Shown here: piece after piece, positions 60,317 through 64,000 of the stretch | How positions within the stretch are numbered: position 1 is the first letter of the stretch | Layout of the letters: every line of letters begins with the position of its first letter | The notes under the pieces: generated by a model | Told to the model about the DNA's origin: nothing | Seen by the model: only the letters and a program-made list of their open reading frames with translations | Databases searched by the model: none | Made by a program: the position numbers and the translations under genes | From: a virus | IMG/VR virus record: IMGVR_UViG_3300032308_002775 | Location: 89,670 to 153,669 of that record | Length of the DNA: 64,000 nucleotides | Direction: 5' to 3' (one strand)

Positions 60317-61849
60317 ATGCCGCCGCAAAATGTGTTAATCACGCGCAGCGGCAACGTGCTCACGCTTTCAGACGCGAGCGGCGGACCGCTGGAGTCTGCC
60401 CTGATCAAGCGGCTCACGTTCGATCTGCGGTATGAGCACATGGAGGCTGTGCAGGGCGGCCAGGCTCGCCGGGATCCGATCACGGGCCAGCGCATGTACT
60501 TCCAGACCAAGGAGTACAAGCTGTACCGTGTCGAGAACGGCAAAGTGATTGTTCTGGGCGGGTATCTCGCCCGAATGGTTGGACGGCTCAGGAAGCTGGG
60601 CTGCAATCCGTCGTTGCGGGATATCTCGCCCCAGCGCAAACGACCAAATTGCTATGTGCCGCAGTGGGACAACCTGCGCGGCCGCATCGATTTTCGGCCC
60701 CGCCAGGAAGAGTGCATGCGGACGATTGCTCGCGTGCCGTGCGGCATCATCAAGGCCGTGACCGGCTTTGGGAAGACCACGCTGATCGGTGCCGCCGCGC
60801 TGCTTTTCCCGGACGCCCGCATCGACGTGGTCACCAAGAGCGTCGACGTGGCGGAACGAATCAAGCGCAGCCTGCGGCGGTTTGTTCCGAAGGTCGGCAT
60901 GATCGGCGACGGCTGGAAGCAGCGCGAACGGGTCACGGTGATTACCGCTGGCTCGCTGGCGCACGCTGATGGTGACGCGGACTTTCTGTTCGCCGACGAG
61001 GTCCATCAGCTCGCGACGATTAACTTTTCGACGACGCTCGCCAGCCGCTACCGCAACTCGCGGAACTTCGGGATGTCGGCCACGCCGTACGCCCGCATGG
61101 ACAACGCGCACAACGTGCTCGAGCCGCTCTTCGGTCCGATGGTCTTCGAGCTGACGTACCAGCAAGCGGTCGAGCTCGGACTGGTCGTGCCGGTGCGCGT
61201 CAAGTGGCTGCCGATGCGGCTCCACACAAACCCTGCCGAGCGTTTTTCTAATCGCGTGGCGCGCAAGCGGCACGGAATCTGGACAAACCACGAACGGAAC
61301 TCTATCATCGCCGCCGCCGTTCGGGACTACCCCGAGACACACCAGATCCTTATTCTCGTCGAGACGATCGAACATGCGGTGCATTTGGGGAGTCAACTGC
61401 CGGATTTCAAGCTGGTATACGGCTCGATGTCTCCGGCAGACTGCGCGTTTTACAAGAAGCACAAGCTGCTGCCCGAGGATTACACGCCGCTCAGTGAAAT
61501 CGAGAAGCACGACATGCGGAGCCAGTTTGAATCTGGCGAGCTGCGGCGGGTCATTGCGACAGACGTCTGGGCAACCGGCGTCGACTTCGAGCAGCTCAGC
61601 GTCCTGGTGCGCGCCGACGACCGCGACAGCGACATCGTCGACGTGCAGGGTCCCGGACGAGTAAGTCGCATTTACACAGCGCCCGACGGAACTCGTAAGG
61701 AATACGGCGAGGTGCTGGATTGCATGGATACTTTTGACCCGACTTTTTACCGAAAAAGTCTCGGCCGTCGAAACAGCTACAAGCTACTAGGATGGGAGCA
61801 AAACTGGCATGACGCTCAAAGAAGCTGGCGCGGCGGCGGCGGAGACTGA
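60317..61849 (+). CDS. UvsW-like SF2 DNA helicase
   Basis: 510 residues from ATG 60317. Motif I AVTGFGKTT (about 150-158), motif II FADEVHQLA (DEVH), motif III MSATP, and late GPGRVSRIYTAP for motif VI. An N-terminal ~130-residue domain precedes the core. The order matches UvsW/RecG-type branch-migrating helicases and restriction-helicase folds. Likely role in recombination-dependent replication or fork regression. Confidence 0.85.
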   Translation: MPPQNVLITRSGNVLTLSDASGGPLESALIKRLTFDLRYEHMEAVQGGQARRDPITGQRMYFQTKEYKLYRVENGKVIVLGGYLARMVGRLRKLGCNPSLRDISPQRKRPNCYVPQWDNLRGRIDFRPRQEECMRTIARVPCGIIKAVTGFGKTTLIGAAALLFPDARIDVVTKSVDVAERIKRSLRRFVPKVGMIGDGWKQRERVTVITAGSLAHADGDADFLFADEVHQLATINFSTTLASRYRNSRNFGMSATPYARMDNAHNVLEPLFGPMVFELTYQQAVELGLVVPVRVKWLPMRLHTNPAERFSNRVARKRHGIWTNHERNSIIAAAVRDYPETHQILILVETIEHAVHLGSQLPDFKLVYGSMSPADCAFYKKHKLLPEDYTPLSEIEKHDMRSQFESGELRRVIATDVWATGVDFEQLSVLVRADDRDSDIVDVQGPGRVSRIYTAPDGTRKEYGEVLDCMDTFDPTFYRKSLGRRNSYKLLGWEQNWHDAQRSWRGGGGD

Positions 61850-62540
61850 TTTAACGCCGGACTGGCATCTGCAACTTACGACAACTCAATTATCCGCGTA
61901 TCTGCGGTATCAATTTGTCCGGTATTACGAGAACGAGCCGGATTGGGATGCGCCGGTACATAACCGCAAGCGCGCAAACTGGGACGGCGGCAAGGACTCT
62001 TACGGCGTCCGGCACTCGTCGGCCTGGTCCAAGATTGCGCGGCTGATTCGCGACTATAAGGCGGATCCCGGGCTGTGGGTCGCGGCGCATTTCTCGGGCG
62101 TTCAGTACGTCCGGCAGGTTGCGCAGACCCATGTCGTGCCTGACATGCGGCCCAACCGGCTGTGCAGCGCGCAGTCGCCGAGCGTGTACGAGGACTACGT
62201 GCGCGCGCTGCCCAAAATGCTTAAAACGGGCCTCGACGTGGCCGGGGCGACGATCGCTAACAGGATTCGCGGCACGCAGACGCTGGGCATGCCGCCGGAA
62301 GACCAGGTCTTTTACGTCCTGTGTGACGCAGGCTACGTTTCTGCCAGTCCGTTTTTCCGCTGCGCCTTTGCCGAGCAGCTCCACTGCCCGCGCGCCGTGG
62401 AAAGATATCTTTGGAACGCCGCGCTGGACTACGAAGCCCAGCAGCGCGTCTACGACACTGCCGTCGAGCCGTGGTGCATTACCGACGCGCTCCGGGCCGC
62501 AACATTAGAAATAAGGAAGCACTGGAGGGAGTTCGCATGA
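61809..62540 (+). CDS. Unknown replication-operon protein
   Basis: 243 residues from ATG 61809 overlapping the helicase. Trp/Arg/Tyr-rich; a GATATC site (62404) is read as ERYLWN. Co-translated with helicase genes (ATGA to the next). Confidence 0.55.
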   Translation: MTLKEAGAAAAETDLTPDWHLQLTTTQLSAYLRYQFVRYYENEPDWDAPVHNRKRANWDGGKDSYGVRHSSAWSKIARLIRDYKADPGLWVAAHFSGVQYVRQVAQTHVVPDMRPNRLCSAQSPSVYEDYVRALPKMLKTGLDVAGATIANRIRGTQTLGMPPEDQVFYVLCDAGYVSASPFFRCAFAEQLHCPRAVERYLWNAALDYEAQQRVYDTAVEPWCITDALRAATLEIRKHWREFA

Positions 62541-64000
62541 CGGATCGACAAAGCTACGACGAGCGCGGACAAGAAGACGCGCAGCTCACCAAGGACGAGA
62601 TCCTCTCCCTCTTCAAGGGTTTCCTGCGTTACCAGTCCTTGCTCAAGGACGCGCTGCGGGTGGATTTCGACGGGTCGCATTTCAAGCATCAGGAGAAGGT
62701 GTTCCTGGTGCTCTTCTCGGCCATTCGCGACCTCTACAACGAGTTCCGCACGGTCACCAAGGAGATGCTGCTTACCAAGATCGGTTCCTGGCTGGAAACC
62801 GAGCAGGTTGCCTTGAGTCCGCAGGAAGTCATCTTCCTGTTTGGCGCAGCTGAAGGCCAGGGATTCATTGACGAGGCGTTCGACGTTCCGATGCCGGACG
62901 CCGCGGGACAGCGCGCCGAGAAGCAGTTCTTGGAGGGCGTGCTCAAGCGATTCATGAACGTGCGGCTCATCAAGCCGCAGTTGCAGACGCTTCTCAACGC
63001 CACGACTGAAGACGCCGTTCCGCGCGAGATCAAGAATTTGCTCGAGCGGTACGGTCGCGCAGCCCAGCGGATCGACCACATCGGCACGCCCACGCTGAAC
63101 TCGGCGGCGATGCCCAGCTTCGGCGCGCCAATTGTCTTGCCGCCCCCGGCGGTGACGACCGGCCTGCCCTGGATTGATCAGTACATCGGCGGCGTGCGTC
63201 CTGGAGACGTGATCGGCGTGCTGGGCCCGTACGCGGGCGGTAAGACGACGATCCTGGCTACTTTCGCCGTCCGCATGGCCGAGCTGTACGCCAACCTCGG
63301 CGAGAACAAGCTCTCGGTCTTTGTGGGCTACGAGGACGGCTCAGAACGTATGAACCAGCTTTTCTGGTCAGCGGCCGCCAGAATTGACCGCAACCTTTTC
63401 ACCTCTGCAGGCGAACGGTTCTGGGCGGAGTTGTCCGATCGAAATCAGCTCAAGGAATACGACCGCAACCTCCCTGAGAACCGCAACGGCGAAATCATGT
63501 TCGGCGAGCGGGAGCGCTGGGAAGCGGCCATGCACTGGTTCAACCGGCACTTTGTGTTTCTCGATTTCAGCTACAACGAGAGCACAGGCGGCCGCGGCGC
63601 TGGTGGCGTCGCCGAGATCAAGGCGGCCCTTGAGCGGCTGGCGGAGGAGCGCGGTATGGAGATCGGTTTTGTCTGCGTTGACTACGCAGGCATTCTCGTC
63701 GAGCGCGAGATCTCCGCTTCAGGGAACGCCCGGGCCATGACCGAGCAAAACGCCATCACCCGGCCTATTAAGAAGGTTCCCGACGAGTTGCGCACGACGA
63801 TTTCTGTGCCGCTGCGCTGCACGGTCGTGCTGGCTCATCAGCTCGCTCCGGGAGAGTGCAAGAAGATCAAGCCGTTTCAGTACATCAGCCATTTGGACGC
63901 CTCGGGCTCAAAGAGCTTTGCCGAAAACGTCCACTCCTGCATGTGTATCAACATGCGCGACATCTCCACGCTGGTGTCGACGATCTACTGGTCCAAGATC
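62537..64000 (+). CDS. DnaB-like replicative helicase (RecA-fold), 3'-truncated
   Basis: At least 488 residues, open to the window end. Helical N-terminal domain of about 180 residues, then GLPWIDQYIGGVRPGDVIGV, Walker A GPYAGGKTT (about 230-238), Walker B IGFVCVDYAG and VVLAHQLAP with the glutamine of the sensor. This is the DnaB/KaiC-type core, the replication-fork motor. ATGA overlap with the previous gene. Confidence 0.82.
   Translation, partial: MTDRQSYDERGQEDAQLTKDEILSLFKGFLRYQSLLKDALRVDFDGSHFKHQEKVFLVLFSAIRDLYNEFRTVTKEMLLTKIGSWLETEQVALSPQEVIFLFGAAEGQGFIDEAFDVPMPDAAGQRAEKQFLEGVLKRFMNVRLIKPQLQTLLNATTEDAVPREIKNLLERYGRAAQRIDHIGTPTLNSAAMPSFGAPIVLPPPAVTTGLPWIDQYIGGVRPGDVIGVLGPYAGGKTTILATFAVRMAELYANLGENKLSVFVGYEDGSERMNQLFWSAAARIDRNLFTSAGERFWAELSDRNQLKEYDRNLPENRNGEIMFGERERWEAAMHWFNRHFVFLDFSYNESTGGRGAGGVAEIKAALERLAEERGMEIGFVCVDYAGILVEREISASGNARAMTEQNAITRPIKKVPDELRTTISVPLRCTVVLAHQLAPGECKKIKPFQYISHLDASGSKSFAENVHSCMCINMRDISTLVSTIYWSKI

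Larger units (their letters stand above)
6560..62409. repeat. Dispersed WWWGATATCWWW palindrome family (20 sites)
   Basis: GATATC starts at 6560, 11732, 15478, 17529, 20053, 24047, 28279, 31287, 34578, 35796, 37604, 38899, 40693, 41475, 42815, 45739, 48871, 53031, 56190, 62404. Eighteen fit WWWGATATCWWW; six are the perfect AAAGATATCTTT. They fall in three coding frames and between genes. 48871 and 24047 extend to 16-bp palindromes. See findings. Confidence 0.85.

Overview
This window reads as part of a large tailed-phage (or phage-plasmid) genome whose host is probably a member of Planctomycetota. The phage assignment rests on a GpA-like large terminase, fibre/adhesin genes, a DnaB-like helicase, a UvsW-like SF2 helicase, an Mre11/Rad50-type pair, a DnaQ-like exonuclease, a tRNA gene, and dozens of tiny, overlapping genes of phage hypothetical families joined by ATGA, GTGA or TAATG junctions. 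The host guess is inference. It rests on two proteins with a winged-helix plus C-terminal helical layout that I associate with Planctomycetota, a CsrA, and a Ycf35/DUF2997/Ycf46 trio. No capsid, portal, integrase, RNA polymerase or lysis gene was recognised, so the genome extends beyond both ends; the first and last genes are cut by the window edges.

Layout. 0-9 kb: fibre/adhesin region, with a collagen-like protein, two Ser-linker proteins, an Ig-like protein, and glycosyltransferases including a GT9-GT2 fusion. 8.9-9.4 kb: a lone gene boxed by strong hairpins. 9.4-20 kb: small genes, csrA, a zinc-finger primase-like protein, an acidic protein and a DNA-glycosylase-like protein. 20-22 kb: terminase on the minus strand. 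22-24 kb: membrane and MazG-like small genes. 24-26 kb: paired winged-helix proteins. 26-28 kb: Ycf35/DUF2997/Ycf46 module. 28-31 kb: beta-helix and other unknown proteins. 31-32 kb: two secreted proteins, one with HEGTH. 32-36 kb: DUF6745/DUF6878/DUF6915-type cluster. 36-40 kb: very small genes. 40-41 kb: hldD. 41-44 kb: ParB-like gene, a hairpin array and a DUF7227-like gene. 45.6 kb: tRNA-Asn. 47.5-51.2 kb: HTH-deoxyhypusine-synthase-like fusion, an unknown gene, and hldE. 51.5-54 kb: exonuclease, a tRNA-like element and two glycosyltransferases. 54.5-64 kb: recombination and replication genes.

How the parts fit. HldE and HldD are the last enzymes of ADP-heptose synthesis. Together with a GT9 (heptosyltransferase-fold) enzyme in the fibre operon they suggest that the phage makes ADP-heptose and uses it on its own Ser/Thr-rich fibres or on a surface glycan. 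Almost everything is on the plus strand. Three minus-strand genes (9944-10222, 12066-13241, 20061-21986) each start codon-to-codon against a plus-strand gene. A 12-bp AT-rich palindrome, WWWGATATCWWW, recurs about every 3 kb from 6.5 to 62.4 kb, inside genes in all three frames and between genes. I see this as the strongest unexplained DNA-level signal in the window.
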